Positions 1-12,726 of a stretch of 64,000 bases of DNA are shown one piece after another. The stretch covers positions 15,594,047 to 15,658,046 of the forward strand of contig NC_054545.1 of NCBI RefSeq assembly GCF_017654505.1. Direction: 5' to 3'. How positions within the stretch are numbered: the first letter of the stretch is position 1; the number at the start of each line of letters is the position of its first letter. A program made the translations under genes and the position numbers. The DNA comes from Polyodon spathula (taxonomy: Eukaryota > Chordata > Actinopteri > Acipenseriformes > Polyodontidae). The notes under the pieces were generated by a model. The model had not been told where the DNA came from. It did not search any database and saw only the letters and a program-made list of their open reading frames with translations.

Positions 1-53
1 TTAAGAAGAATTGATCGGCAGGTATTAAATAAATCCACTGATTTCAAAACAAG

Positions 54-312
54 AAAAGCTGTCCTTCCCTCACCTTTACAATCAAGTACCAATCGATGCC
101 AATTCAGTTCCGCATTGAGTTTTTTAAAAAGCTGATTAGAAACTAATTTTCCTCTCATCAGGGGCGCTAACATTTTTACTATAATTTATATTTTCAGTAT
201 GACAGCGCCTCGGGTGAAAGGAAAATTCACTTTCAATCAGCTTTTAAAACACTCGAAGAGAAAGTTACTTGCTATTCATTGGTACTCAATTGAGGGAAGG
301 ACAACTTTCTAG
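54..312. mobile_element. Fold-back (MITE-like) element
   Basis: Two long arms in opposite orientation flank a short AT-rich centre. The left arm begins near GTCCTTCCCTCA (61) and contains AAGTACCAAT; the right arm contains ATTGGTACTCAAT and ends with TGAGGGAAGGAC (291-302). The inner ends carry GGGGCGCT and AGCGCCTC. The arms are diverged but clearly complementary over roughly 100 bases. No coding capacity is seen. It lies in the FMN1 intron and abuts the SINE on its right. The superfamily is not identified. Confidence 0.6.
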
Positions 313-314
313 GA

Positions 315-552
315 AGCTGTGCGGTCCAGTGGTTAAAAAAAAGGGCTTGTAACCAGGAGGTCACCGGTTCAAATCCTGGCTCACTCAGTAACTCACTGTG
401 ACCGTAAGCAAGTCACTTAACCTCCTTGTGCTCCATCTTTCAGGTGAGACTTTGTTGTAAGTGACTCTGCAGCTGATGCATTGTTCACACACCCTAGTCG
501 ATGTACGGTGCCTTGGATAAAGGCATCTGCTACATAAACAAATAATAATAAA
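315..552 (+). mobile_element. tRNA-derived SINE (V-SINE type)
   Basis: A pol III promoter is visible: an A-box-like GCGGTCCAGTGGTTA (321-335) and a B box GGTTCAAATCC (366-376). The 3' end carries the fish V-SINE style tail, GGATAAAGGCATCTGC followed by TACATAAAC and an (AAT)n end at 541-551. That tail resembles DANA/HpaI-like SINEs, which are thought to borrow LINE retrotransposition machinery. The assignment rests on the conserved tail recalled from memory. Confidence 0.75.
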
Positions 553-906
553 ATGCATTATAGTGTTAATACACTACTACTTCATATAGTTTTACAAATT
601 GCAGAAGATTATTAATCCTACATATTATCCTGTGCAGAAATATTCTGCAAGTCCAATAGGTCTCTCCCGATTATCTACCTTCATAGCAAAAACACCATGG
701 CTAGAAAATGCCTGTATAACTTTGCAGAGACAATGAGTCAGAGTCAGTGAGGAACAGTGGTACTTCAATGTCTATGGCTGTGTCTGAATTCAAACTCTAC
801 CCCCTAGACTATAATTAATATGTGCTTCTTCTCTTCCCTCTCACTCCCAAATAAAGGCTGTGACACATTTCGAGGTGAGCTTTATTAAAAATGTTTCGTT
901 TACCCA

Positions 907-909
<3 letters not shown>

Positions 910-964
<55 letters not shown>
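910..964. repeat. (GA)n microsatellite
   Basis: About 27 GA units. The serine/leucine and Arg-Glu open frames across it are artefacts of the repeat. Confidence 0.97.
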
Positions 965-967
<3 letters not shown>

Positions 968-1013
968 TCCCTCAAAAGAAACAAAATAATCAAATTCATG
1001 CAAGGCGAGAAAC

Positions 1014-1285
1014 ATGGAAACATGCACTTTTCTTATGATAGGTGCACACTAAGACAGTTCAGATCACAGTGTAAAGCAAGCAGAATTTCTGTATTGAGAG
1101 CAGGCTGGGGAATCTTCAAAGAGCTATTAGTTTTATCATTGGTAAGTCGATTTCATTCACTTCTATGTAACTGAACTGTAACTGACTGTGGCCCTGGTCC
1201 TATTCACACAGCTTTACCCAGGCGTGATTAACCATGTTTTGTTTTGTATGTACATGCCTTCCACTTTATTAAAAGATGCAACCAG
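1014..1285 (+). repeat. Dispersed repeat, copy 1
   Basis: This stretch matches 29522-29775 on the same strand over about 250 bases with scattered differences. Shared blocks include ACATGCACTT, GTGTAAAGCAAGCAGAATTT, TTTTATCATTGGTAAGTC and ATTCACACAGCTTTAC. Both copies follow a GA-rich tract. The family is not recognised and no long open frame exists. Confidence 0.7.
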
Positions 1286-1476
1286 AGGAACTGCAAACAC
1301 AGATTTATCCTGAATATAATATTTATCTTGAATACAACACAAGCTACAAGCTAAAGAATTAACCACAGTCTACAAAAAAGAAATAGATAGGGGTGTGAAA
1401 GCAATAATTATCAACTCTTAATTCTAATAAAGTCAGTCAATCGCATCGATCAACGAGAGACTGGAAAATCACTGAC

Positions 1477-3313
1477 CTGGGGCTGGAACACTCGCTCCGT
1501 TCCGTTTCCCATGGTTACCCTGCCTCTCTCTATTCGGACTCAAGTCCAGGTGTGTCACAGTACTTTTGTTTCCATTCTTATCCAAAACCTCGGAGATGGG
1601 TCTCTGCATGTGGTGCTCCTGCACGCTGTCTATTGAAAAGCCTGCAGCAGGTAGCGCCCCCTCCTCCTCTGTACACTGCCGGGGTAGAGGCAGGATCCTG
1701 TGGTTAAGCTGCGGGCTGGGAAGTCTGGAGGACAGCGGGGATGGGGTGGGTGACATGCGCTGGTAGCTATTGGACAAGGGGAAGGAGCTGTTAAACACAT
1801 TACATACAGCAGCTAATGAAGGTGAAGTGGGGCTCTTGCCATCTAATTTAAAACTGCTGCTTTCCTCAGCACTGTACTGCAGGGGTAGCCTCAGTAATTC
1901 CGGGTTATTTTTGTCTAGGCTTAATACACTTTTGCTGTCCCTTGAGGCTGTTCTGCTTATTCTCAGGCATTTCAATTCGGCGGTTTCATCAAAACTGTCA
2001 CTTTGGATAACTTTAAAAAGATTTCTATTGACCACTTCGCCAAGACAGCACGAGTCATTGTGAGAGAGAGCTGCTTCCCTGTGCTGCCCCGAGCCAGAGA
2101 GACCCTTTTTATTGCACTCCTGAGACAAACTTAAGCCGGATTCTGAATCAGCCACAGGTTCTTTAGTGAAAAGTCTACTTTGCACTGCAGTGAACCTTGA
2201 CATGATGCTTTCACTTGCTTCTTCTGCACACTCTTTGCTTTCCACCGACTCTCCTTTGCACACTTTCTGCACAACAGCTTCCACCTCCTGCAGTTTAGCA
2301 ACAACTTTAATCCCAGTTTCTCTTGTGTGAACTCCGTGTTGGTAATGGTAAGGCTGATCTGCAGACTTCTTAGCAGCCCTGCCAGGTGAACTGTGCTCCA
2401 CCATGCTGTCCATGTAATATCCACACATACTCTGCTCCAGTTTAATGTTGTCTTCCTCATCCAGGAAGCTGCTGCTGTAAGAAACCACATACCCCGTGAG
2501 CAACTCATTATCATACTCAGATAATTCACTGCACACGTCCGTGTCCGACTCATTTTTGAACTCCTCTAAAAATTCCCAGTCTTCCGTTTCTATCTTATCC
2601 TGTTCCTCCGAAGCTGACGTGGCACTGCTTTCCATGCTGGTGCAGGAAACTACTCCAGGGTCTTTGGAACTTGCAGGGAGTTTGCCGTAAATGTTCCTGT
2701 CTTTTTCTTTAGAAACACAGACGGAGGACGATTCTGTGCCACTGTACACTTTCCTCCTGATTTTGCTCTGCAGAATCCCTTCTGCGCTATCCCCTGTCCT
2801 AGTGCCAAGTCTCTTCATCTTTCTGCTTTTGAAGGCAGTTTTCTTCTGCTCAGTTGATAAGGAAAGTGACTGGAAGTGCTGTACTTCACTGCTGCTGCTA
2901 AAGCGCCCGTCTTCTCTGTCTGTCCGCAGGTTCCCATTCTCCGGGTAGCCCTGGAGTTTCCCATCCTGGTTTCCCATTTGAAATCTGCTCCTGCAGTAGG
3001 CACATATAGCAAACAGATCCGTCAGGACCCTCTCCGGCTTTGCAGTCAGCCTGTTGAACTCTGTAACAGCATCCTTTGTTGTGGTTAAGTTCAGATGCTT
3101 CGCAGTGCTCTCACAAGACTGGACCTTCTGTTTTGCTCCCTCCGGCTCCTCCTTTGCCTGGTCATACTTAGCAAAGCAGTTGGGCTGGTCCCGTGAAGAA
3201 GCACTCCCCTTGTACGTAAATCTCCTGACTCTTGCCCTTGGAAAATACAAGCTGATGTGGCTCAGCTCTTTGATGGGTTTATGCAGTTGGTGCACTGTAT
3301 GCCTGCCTTCCAT
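1477..3313 (-). CDS. FMN1: Formin-1, first large coding exon (partial gene)
   Basis: This is one uninterrupted exon of 612 codons plus one base. Formin-1 is an actin-nucleating protein of adherens junctions, linked to limb and kidney development. The start at 3313 has A at -3 and G at +4 and begins MEGRHTVHQLHKPIKEL, resembling human FMN1 MEG...QLHKPITEL; an earlier in-frame ATG at 3325 has a weak context. Further family matches from memory are YKG near residue 35, TKD..TE near 79, MGNQDGKLQ at 113-121 and a Pro/Ser motif SPTPSPLSSRLPSPQ followed by HRIL near the C-terminal end. An acidic stretch (ETEDWEFLEEF) lies in the middle. The minus-strand donor CCCAG/GTCAGT follows base 1477 and leaves phase 1. 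The FH1 and FH2 domains are outside the window. Head to head with RYR3, about 18 kb away. Confidence 0.92.
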
Positions 3314-4061
3314 TATGAGCCTCATCTAACTATTCGTGCACTTAAATTAAGTTGTCAGTCTTCTAATAGCCTGCAAGGCACAGCACATGATTTGGAGAAC
3401 AGCCTAAAAAGCTTTTGGTTTTCATCTTCTGGGGTATCGATTGCCTGTCAAAAAGAAGAACCTTGTTAAAAGGTTTACTGAATACTGAAAACACATCCTG
3501 CCATTGCAGTTATAGCATCCATATGTTAATGTTATTTTTAACAGTGTTTTACTAAGGCAGATGGTGTATCGCTGCTACTCTGGCACGTTATACATAACAA
3601 TCAATTAAAATCTTTCCCTGTGTGTTCTAGTATAAAGTATACAGACTTGCACCTGTGACCTAAAGCCAAAATGAAAATCACATCCATGGCTTATGATTTT
3701 TTCCTTTCTTCGATGAAAGATTTCAACATATTTTGCATCATCAGTGTTGAGACCCCTGAAGACATTTTTTTGGATTCCTCCCAAGAGAGTAGAATTTCTT
3801 TAAGTGGTAGATGTGCAGCTATATCTGTCCCCTTGAAACTGTGTTTTTGTATAGAGATTTTCCATTTACCAACTTACTGTTGCCACAGTTGCAGAGGAGG
3901 CAGTAATTACAGTTACACACCCTCTAGTGGCCATTTCTAAAACCACCTCACTTAAAAAAAATAATTTTAGTAAATGTTAAGCCATGTTTGTTGTGATAGC
4001 GAGTACCAAAATAGAACTCAAAGCTATTACTGTTATAATACTATAATACTGTAATTTCACA
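3314..4061. other. Upstream of the FMN1 coding exon, no recognisable feature
   Basis: This probably holds FMN1 5' untranslated sequence or intron. I could not place a splice acceptor or promoter. The short open frames here show no family resemblance. Confidence 0.5.
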
Positions 4062-4094
4062 GTGTATAATATATATATATAGTATATATATATA

Positions 4095-4150
<56 letters not shown>
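4062..4150. repeat. (TA)n microsatellite
   Basis: Interrupted TA tract; the Tc1-type element to the right is inserted at its edge, as expected for a TA-targeting transposon. Confidence 0.97.
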
Positions 4151-4151
<1 letters not shown>

Positions 4152-4153
<2 letters not shown>

Positions 4154-5813
4154 AGTCAAAAGTTTTAGTACACCTGCTTGAAACCAGGTTTTTCATGATT
4201 ATCTATGCTTTTAACTGTATAAACTTGACTATAAACACTTAATATTTCATTATATGACATGTGTACTCATATAAGCTGATAATCCTAAGTGAATTGCATT
4301 CAAAAATTTCATTTTTAAATGAAAATGTAAATCTTGTCAATTTCAGTGAAATGGTCACCCAAAGCAAGGGGATTTCAGTCTGAAGCCCAAGTCTGTTAAA
4401 AGTCTGAAATGTGTATAACACGGTGTTAGAACACTGGCCTAAGTATAAAAAGTGTCTTTGTTAGATGTTCTCTAAGTTAACTAGCATGTTACTTAATTAA
4501 CCTTTTATCACCAATTATTGTTAACAGGTGATATATAGGTAGCACAGGCACAAGTTTGTCATTCCTGAATGTAAGGGAGCAGAAAATGGCTAAATACGCT
4601 CAGTTAAGCAAAGAAGAAAGACAGTCTGTAATTACTTTAAGAAATGAAGGTCAATCTATAAGACAAATGCAAGAACTTTGCAAGTGTCTGTAACTGCTGT
4701 GGCCAAGACCATCAAATGATTTGAAGAAACTAGCACTCACGAGGACCGAACAAGGTCATGCAGGCCAAGGGTGACCTCAGAATCAGAGAACAAGTGCATT
4801 TGAGTCACAAGTCTGTTTGAATCACAAGTCTGCAAAACCGGCAATTAACTGCCCCTGAAATACAAGCTCAGCTAAATGCTACTAGAAGTACAGATGTTTC
4901 AACATCAACTGTTCAGAGGAGATTGCGTGAAGCTGGCCTAACTGGAAGAATGGCTGCAAAGAAACCATTGTTAAGAGTGCAGAATAAGAGGAAGAGACTT
5001 ACCTTGACCAAAAAACACAGAAACTGGACGTTTGAGGAGTGGAAGTCTGTCTTATGGACCGACAAGTCAAAATTTGAAATATTTGGGTCCAACCGCCGAG
5101 TATTTGTAAAACGCAGAGAGGCTGAGCACATGAGTTCTGCATGTGTGGTTCCCACTGTCAAGCATGGAGGAGGCAGTGTCATGGTCTGGGGTTGCTTTGC
5201 TGGTGACAGAGTTGGTGATCTTTACCAAGTGCATGGCAAGCTCAACCAGCATGGCTATCATAGCATACTTCAGAGGCATGCCATTCCATCAGGATTAGGG
5301 CTAGTTGGGCAGTCCTTCATTCTTCAGTTAGATAATGACCCGAAACACACCTCAAAGTTGTGCAAGAACTATCTGGCGAAGAAGGAAAGTGAAGGACAAC
5401 TCAATCTAGTGACCTGGCCTGCCCAGTCGCCAGACCTCAATCCCATAGAACTTGCATGGGATGAACTAGACAGAAGAGTCAAAGCAAAGCTACCCACAAG
5501 TGCCACATATCTCTGGGAATTGCTGCAGAAGAGCTGGGAAGACATGTCGGGTGATTTCCTGCTGAAACTTGTTAACCGAATGCCTCGTGTTTGTGAGGCT
5601 GTTATTAAGGCAAAGGGAGGATTTTGAGGAATCCAAGATGTAGAGACAATTTTCAATTTTCTAGAACATTGCTTTGATACTCCTTATGTTTTGTTTTGTA
5701 TATTGTAACATGTGTTTTCATTTTCAAGTATTTACAGAAACGTATACGACATAAAACATTGTCAATTCTGAAAAAAATCTAGTTTCCAACAAGTGTACTC
5801 AAACTTTTGACTG

Positions 5814-5814
<1 letters not shown>
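4152..5814 (+). mobile_element. Tc1-like transposon, DD38E spacing
   Basis: A complete 1663-bp element lies between TA dinucleotides (4150-4151 and 5815-5816). The terminal inverted repeats start CCAGTCAAAAGTTT on both ends and continue imperfectly for about 33 bp. One transposase is encoded on the plus strand. Both flanks are TA microsatellites. The 38-residue gap between the second catalytic Asp and the Glu sets it apart from ordinary DD34E Tc1 elements and fits the DD38E group described in fishes as Intruder. Confidence 0.9.
4585..5627 (+). pseudogene. Tc1-like transposase (5' part broken)
   Basis: The ATG at 4585 begins MAKYAQLSKEERQSV, a typical N-terminal helix-turn-helix region. A one-base loss near 4675 shifts the frame. 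Stops follow, one where TGA probably replaces an Arg codon, and a short CACAAGTCTG duplication lies near 4805-4832. From about 4821 the frame is open to the TGA ending at 5627. This part carries RRLREAGLTGRMAAKKPLL, the first catalytic Asp in VLWTDKSKFE, GGGSVMVWGCF, the second Asp in LQLDNDPKHTS and the Glu in SPDLNPIELAW. Exactly 38 residues separate that Asp and Glu. The catalytic half looks intact while the DNA-binding half is dead, so the copy should not be autonomous. Confidence 0.88.

Positions 5815-5817
<3 letters not shown>

Positions 5818-5890
<73 letters not shown>
5818..5890. repeat. (TA)n microsatellite between two transposons
   Basis: A pure TA tract lies between the right end of one Tc1-type element and the left end of the next. 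Confidence 0.97.
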
Positions 5891-5891
<1 letters not shown>

Positions 5892-5894
<3 letters not shown>

Positions 5895-7149
5895 TGCCTT
5901 GCAAAAGTATTCAGACCCCTGACCAATTCTCTCATATTACTGAATTACAAATGGTACACTGAAATTTCGTTCTGTTTGATATTTTTTTAAAAAACATTGA
6001 AACTCAAAATTAGTTATTGTAAGGTGACATTGGTTTTATGTTGGGAAATATTTTAAAGAAAAATAAAAAACTGAAATATCTTGCTTGCATAAGTATTCAA
6101 CCCCCACACATTAATATTTGGTAGAGCCACCTTTCACCTTTCAATTCTCTTGCAGTATTTTCCTGTATTTTGCTCCATCCATTCTTCCTTCAATTGTAAC
6201 AAGATGCCCAGTCCCTGCTGATGAGAAGCGCCCCACAACATGATGCTGCCACCACCATACTTCACTGTAGGGATGGTGTGTCTTGAGGCATGGGCAGTGT
6301 TAGGTTTACGCCACACATAGCGTTTTGAGTTTTGGCCAAAAAGCTTTTTCCACAAAACCTTTTACCACATCGCAGCTGGGTCACTCTCATGCTTTCTGGC
6401 AAACTCCAGACGTGCTTTCAGATGGTACTTTTTGAGTAACGACTTCTTTCTTGCCACCTTCCCATACAGGCAGGTGTTATGCAGAGCTCTTGATATGGTT
6501 GACTGGTGCACCATTACTCCACTCTCAGCCACTGAACTCTGTAGCTCCATCAAAGTGATTGTTGGCCTCTCTGTGGCTTCTCTCACAAGCCTCCTTCTTG
6601 TTTTTTGAGGGACGACCTTTTCTTGGCAGTGCCTGGGTGGCGTGATCCAGCTTCCACTTCCTGCTTATTGATCCAACTGTGTTCACTGGGATATCCAAAC
6701 ACTTGGATATTATTTTGTACCCTTTCCCTAATCTATGCATTTGTATTACTTTATCTCTAACGTCTGTAGAATGCTCTTTGGTCTTCATTTTCCTCCAGAT
6801 TCACAGCCTTACCAATGATCCTTCAACAGTGGGGTTTTTATCCAGAAAATGTGACAGCAACTTTAATGGTAAGGTAACTGTGTCCTCGTTAGGGCAATTT
6901 CTTTCATCGGTGCAAACTGGGAGCTTCCACAGCACAGGGGTTGAATACCTATGCAAGCAAGATATTTCAGTTTTTTATTTTTCTTAAAAATATTTCCCAA
7001 CATAAAACCAATGTCACCTTGCAATAACTGATTTTGAGTTTCAGTGTTTTTTAAAAAAATATCAAACAGAACGAAATTTCAATGTACCATTTGTAATTCA
7101 GTAATATGAGAGAATTGGTCAGGGGTCTGAATACTTTTGAAAGGCACTG
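5892..7149 (-). mobile_element. Internally deleted Tc1-like transposon with long inverted repeats
   Basis: The element is flanked by TA (5890-5891 and 7150-7151). The ends begin CAGTGCCTTGCAAAAGTATT (left) and CAGTGCCTTTCAAAAGTATT (right, minus strand). Inverted repeats run about 210 bp, each with an outer AAGTATTCAGACCCC and an inner AAGTATTCAACCCC-like direct repeat, the IR/DR layout of Sleeping Beauty-like elements. The transposase reads on the minus strand and is badly damaged. Confidence 0.9.
6134..6788 (-). pseudogene. Tc1-like transposase remnant
   Basis: The start at 6788 reads MKTKEHSTDVRDKVIQMHRLG and continues through a paired-like DNA-binding domain and the GRPSK hinge. A frame change follows near 6560, where the sequence resumes as TERPTITLMELQSSVAESG. 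After ARKHESDPAAMW there is a TAA, and a few residues are missing where WSDETK should carry the first catalytic Asp (the text resumes as LWKKLFGQ). KRYVWRKPNTAHASRHTIPT and GGGSIMLWG are then recognisable, but the sequence ends before the second Asp and the Glu. No functional enzyme can be made from it. Confidence 0.85.
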
Positions 7150-7156
7150 TATATGC

Positions 7157-7240
7157 ATATAGTCTATATTTTGAAGGATGACCAACCAATACAGCAAACT
7201 ACGATACTCTCACTAAAAAGAAAATACAAAATAAATGTGA
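7157..7240 (+). repeat. Direct repeat flanking a SINE, left copy
   Basis: About 85 bases (TAGTCTATATTTTGAAGGAT onward, with ACTCTCACTAAAAA) recur at 7717-7800 with modest divergence. Much too long for a target-site duplication, so it looks like a local duplication or part of a larger repeat. Confidence 0.65.
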
Positions 7241-7344
7241 GAGAAGCAATGCCAGGTCACCTCTGGAAGAATCTGCACTTTTGTCAAAACGCTTGTCTGC
7301 TAGATTAAGAAGATTCTTTTATAATCAAAACCAAAACCAAAAAA

Positions 7345-7690
7345 CTTGAGCAGGCACCACTGGCCCCTTGCAGTGAGGGGTGACTCAAGCGATCATGAGT
7401 TTGCTGGTTCAAATCCTGGTCATGCTGAGTTGCCAGTCTTGGCTGGGGGCCCACAGAGAGTGCTGCACTGATGTATGCAATCCCATAGGCTGGGAAGGAA
7501 ATTGTCTAGTTTGCCTCATGGCACTTCAGCTCCCCCTACTGGCCTGGAGACTTCCCAGACTTGGCATTGGCTTGACAGCAGGAACAAATACAAGATGCCT
7601 GCTGAGTGGGTTGCAGAGCTAAGGTGCCATTTAAATTGACCATTTCACATTGGGTAGAATTATTTAAAAATAATAATAATAATAATTTTA
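7345..7690 (+). mobile_element. tRNA-derived SINE
   Basis: A B box GGTTCAAATCC (7406-7416) sits downstream of an A-box-like segment. The body is GC-richer than its surroundings and the element ends in an A/T-rich tail with (AAT)n at about 7668-7690. This layout is typical of a tRNA-derived SINE. It is different in sequence from the V-SINE at 315. The family name is not recognised. Confidence 0.6.
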
Positions 7691-7716
7691 ATAAATTGAA
7701 TTTAATAAAAAAATGA

Positions 7717-7800
7717 ATAGTCTACATTTTGAACAATGGTCAACCAATATGGCAAACTATGGTACTCTCACTAAAAATAAAATCTAAAACAAATAAATCA
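7717..7800 (+). repeat. Direct repeat flanking a SINE, right copy
   Basis: Partner of 7157-7240. Shared blocks are TAGTCTA, ATTTTGAA, CAACCAATA, GCAAACTA and ACTCTCACTAAAAA. Confidence 0.65.
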
Positions 7801-7892
7801 AGCTGTTTGACATAAATGTTAACTTAATCTTCCCTCCCTTTCATTACATTCAGCGTCATTTTTACTCCTCTCTCTGTCTGTGTCTGAGCAGA

Positions 7893-8190
7893 GAAAGAGA
7901 AGGAAAAAGGGAGGCTCTTATACTCTTTGAACAACCTCCCCCTGCTCCACCACCACAGAGCAGAGGGAGGTGGTTGGACAGGGGAAGGGACCTGGTGTGC
8001 TTGACCAATAGTTTCACTTTGCCCCACTTCACTGAGCCAGGACCAAGAGTGCCACAAATGAGAGAACACAGAACAAACTATTGTTGTTCACAGAGTATAA
8101 CAGCCTTCCTTTCTCCTCTTTCTCTGCTCCACCACCACAGAGCAGAAGGAAGTTGTTCAGAGACTATAAGAGCCTCCCTTTCCATTTCTT
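7893..8190. repeat. Composite inverted and direct repeat
   Basis: AAAGGGAGGCTCTTATA with TTGAACAACCTCC on the left (about 7907-7940) is complementary to the right arm (about 8145-8182, GGAAGTTGTTCAG and TATAAGAGCCTCCCTTT). In addition TGCTCCACCACCACAGAGCA occurs twice in the same orientation (about 7943 and 8127) and is itself nearly palindromic at its ends. It may be a fold-back transposon or LTR fragment; no open frame supports either. Confidence 0.6.
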
Positions 8191-8452
8191 TGTTCCACTG
8201 GCACAGACAGTGTAAGACGTGGAAGTGACATGAATTACGACTGCACTGAGATTTTTAATACTGTCAAGCTCCAAATAAACTTTTCACAAAACTCCCGATG
8301 TCAAACGTATATTCTTTTCTTATAGTTTATGTAAGACCTGATCAGTAACTATAATAAACTAAATCTATTTGGCTTTAAACATACATGTCCTAAGGAGGGT
8401 ACTTTTTTGTTCTTTTAAAGCAGAAATAAACATCATCAAATATTTGACCCAT

Positions 8453-8454
8453 TC

Positions 8455-8485
<31 letters not shown>

Positions 8486-8513
8486 TTTTATTATTATTAT
8501 TATTATTATTATT
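8453..8513. repeat. (ATT)n microsatellite
   Basis: Interrupted ATT units. Confidence 0.95.
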
Positions 8514-10891
<2,378 letters not shown>

Positions 10892-10918
10892 GGGGGGGGG
10901 GGGGGGGGGGGGGGGGGG
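10892..10918 (+). repeat. 27-base G homopolymer
   Basis: An uninterrupted run of G, unusually long and able in principle to form G-quadruplexes. Its exact length may be unreliable in an assembly. Confidence 0.9.
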
Positions 10919-11291
10919 TCATTTAAATTATATTGCTAGATCACTAGAATAAATATTCTGCTCAAAACACCACAAACAAATATATGAACATGGACAAATT
11001 TAGCAACTTTGTGATTTACTTCTGTTAAATGTTTGGTTCTACTATAACATTAACATAAAGTTTTACAGACCCTAATTACCACTAATCTTGCAGTACCTAA
11101 TGTTAACCTAGGTTAAGACAGTCCAAGACTAGTGTTACTTGGGACTGTGAAACCACCACAAACTGCGGTTGGTGTTGTATTCTAATACAGCAGAGCAGAA
11201 TTGATGATATAAAACCAACTAAAACTGTAGGTGTACAGAATAAAAATGGTTAGGGTTCAGTTTAAGTTACATTAAAAATCAAAAGCTTATC

Positions 11292-11468
11292 CAGTGGTAC
11301 TCAGCTCTGGCTCTCAAGATCCAGTTCAGTCCAGTCTAGGTTTTTACTCCAAGCAGGTTCTAAAATAGTTCATTGAACCTGCTAAGAGGCAATTACCTAA
11401 CTTAGGACCTGCTTAAAATAAAGACCTGAAATGGAATAGATCTCGAGGGCCAGATTTGAGTACCACTG
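11292..11468. mobile_element. hAT-like MITE
   Basis: The ends are complementary: CAGTGGTACTCA with CTGG on the left, CCAGATTTGAGTACCACTG on the right. Inner arms (GCAGGTTC and GAACCTGC) also pair. The size, about 177 bp, and CAG...CTG ends fit a non-autonomous hAT element. Flanking duplications are too degraded to define. Confidence 0.65.
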
Positions 11469-11539
11469 TCTATACTGTCAAACTTGTAGAGAATTTGTGG
11501 AATTAGATGCAGGTTTCAGGATTTGTGATTTTAGACAGC

Positions 11540-11715
11540 CCTTTTAGGAAAGCTTCTCATAGAAAAAGCATAGCAAAGTATAATAAAGCACAGTGAAAGC
11601 AAGCATGGTAAAGCATAGATAAGCATTATAAATTCCAGAGAAGTATATAAAGCATAGCAAACGATGGTAAATGCATAGTATATCCCCGGGAGATTACCGT
11701 GTACATTTACCATTG
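11540..11715 (-). repeat. AAAGCATAG-rich dispersed repeat, copy A
   Basis: Many units of the AAGCATAG/GGTAAAGCATAG kind. It matches 32285-32455 in the opposite orientation over about 150 bases, including GCTTC.CATAG, AAAGCATAGCAAAGT and GGTAAAGCATAG. A sequence of this style is common in fish genomes; its origin is unknown to me. Confidence 0.7.
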
Positions 11716-12554
11716 TAAATTTTCATTAGGTGAGACCGGTTTCTGTAGTGTTTTTAAACACGATTTATATCAGCACTGCTTTGTTACAATAAGCCATTGT
11801 GCACGTTCTGTGTCTCTTAAATTTATCCCATGTAAAGCGGATTATTCAACTGAGCTCAGATGAACAGCTAACGGATCGCCTCAGCGATTAGGCTACCCAC
11901 TGCAGCAGCAGGGTCAGTGTGCCCTACATGTACAGCTCTGTGACAGATGGACGAGAAAGCTGAATTTAATTTGCGTACAGCTTTTTTTTTTTTTTTCCGA
12001 GAATGCATCCGTTTATTTTTTAAATTTGATTTAAAAGAAGAGCCAGAATAGAGCCTTTAAACAGGGGGCGCTCACTGATAGCTTTGAAAGCGATGCAAAT
12101 CAATAAGTAGGCGACTGAAAATTCAAATTTACAGTGATTGAACTACCGTGTTTACGAACTTGATTTCCTAATTGAATTCATTCGAGGTAATCTGAAATCA
12201 AATTACATTGATTTTTAATTGCTGTCGAATTTTCCCAAAAATTAATAAGCCCCCAGGATGTACAGAAGCGTCCTAGTGCCAAATTAAAAAAATAAAATAA
12301 AAAAGTAAAAAGTATCTCCTACGTATGAGATATAAAGGATGTAAACTCTGTGAGTATGTGATGACTGAAACAGAAAAAAGAAGCAGCAGCCATGACTGTA
12401 GTATTTCACTCTTATGTTTCTCGTTAAAGATCATGTTCTGAAGTGAGATGGTTTGACAAATGACCATTAGGTGAAGCAACAGAGCATTACACAAAACATA
12501 ATATGATATTAAGCAAAATATTCAGAAAATGTAAATGTGTAAATCCCTTTATAC
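11716..12554. other. Intergenic, nothing recognised
   Basis: Only a T tract near 11983-11998 stands out. Confidence 0.5.
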
Positions 12555-12726
12555 CAGGGCTGTTCAAAGTTGCCCCTTCCACTCCTGGTCTCTGTTCCAA
12601 CCCTGTTTTAATTGTTTAATCAAACCGATTATTCCTCTATCCAGACCCTAAAGTAGTTAATTATATCATTGTACCTGTTAAACACAGAGTGAAATAACCC
12701 TCCAGGATTGTAATTGAACACCTCTG
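12555..12726. mobile_element. hAT-like MITE
   Basis: The left end is CAGGGCTGTTCAA and the right end on the minus strand CAGAGGTGTTCAA. The flanking 8-mers CTTTATAC and CTTTGCAC agree at 6 of 8 positions, as expected for an old hAT target duplication. No coding sequence. Confidence 0.6.

Noticed and set aside
315..400. Possible tRNA gene from the B-box sequence
   Set aside because: No cloverleaf can be completed and the sequence continues into a SINE body and tail.
860..1174. Open frames with Arg-Glu or Ser-Leu runs
   Set aside because: Translation of the (GA)n microsatellite.
2131..2553. 140-codon minus-strand open frame
   Set aside because: Alternative-frame shadow of the FMN1 exon.
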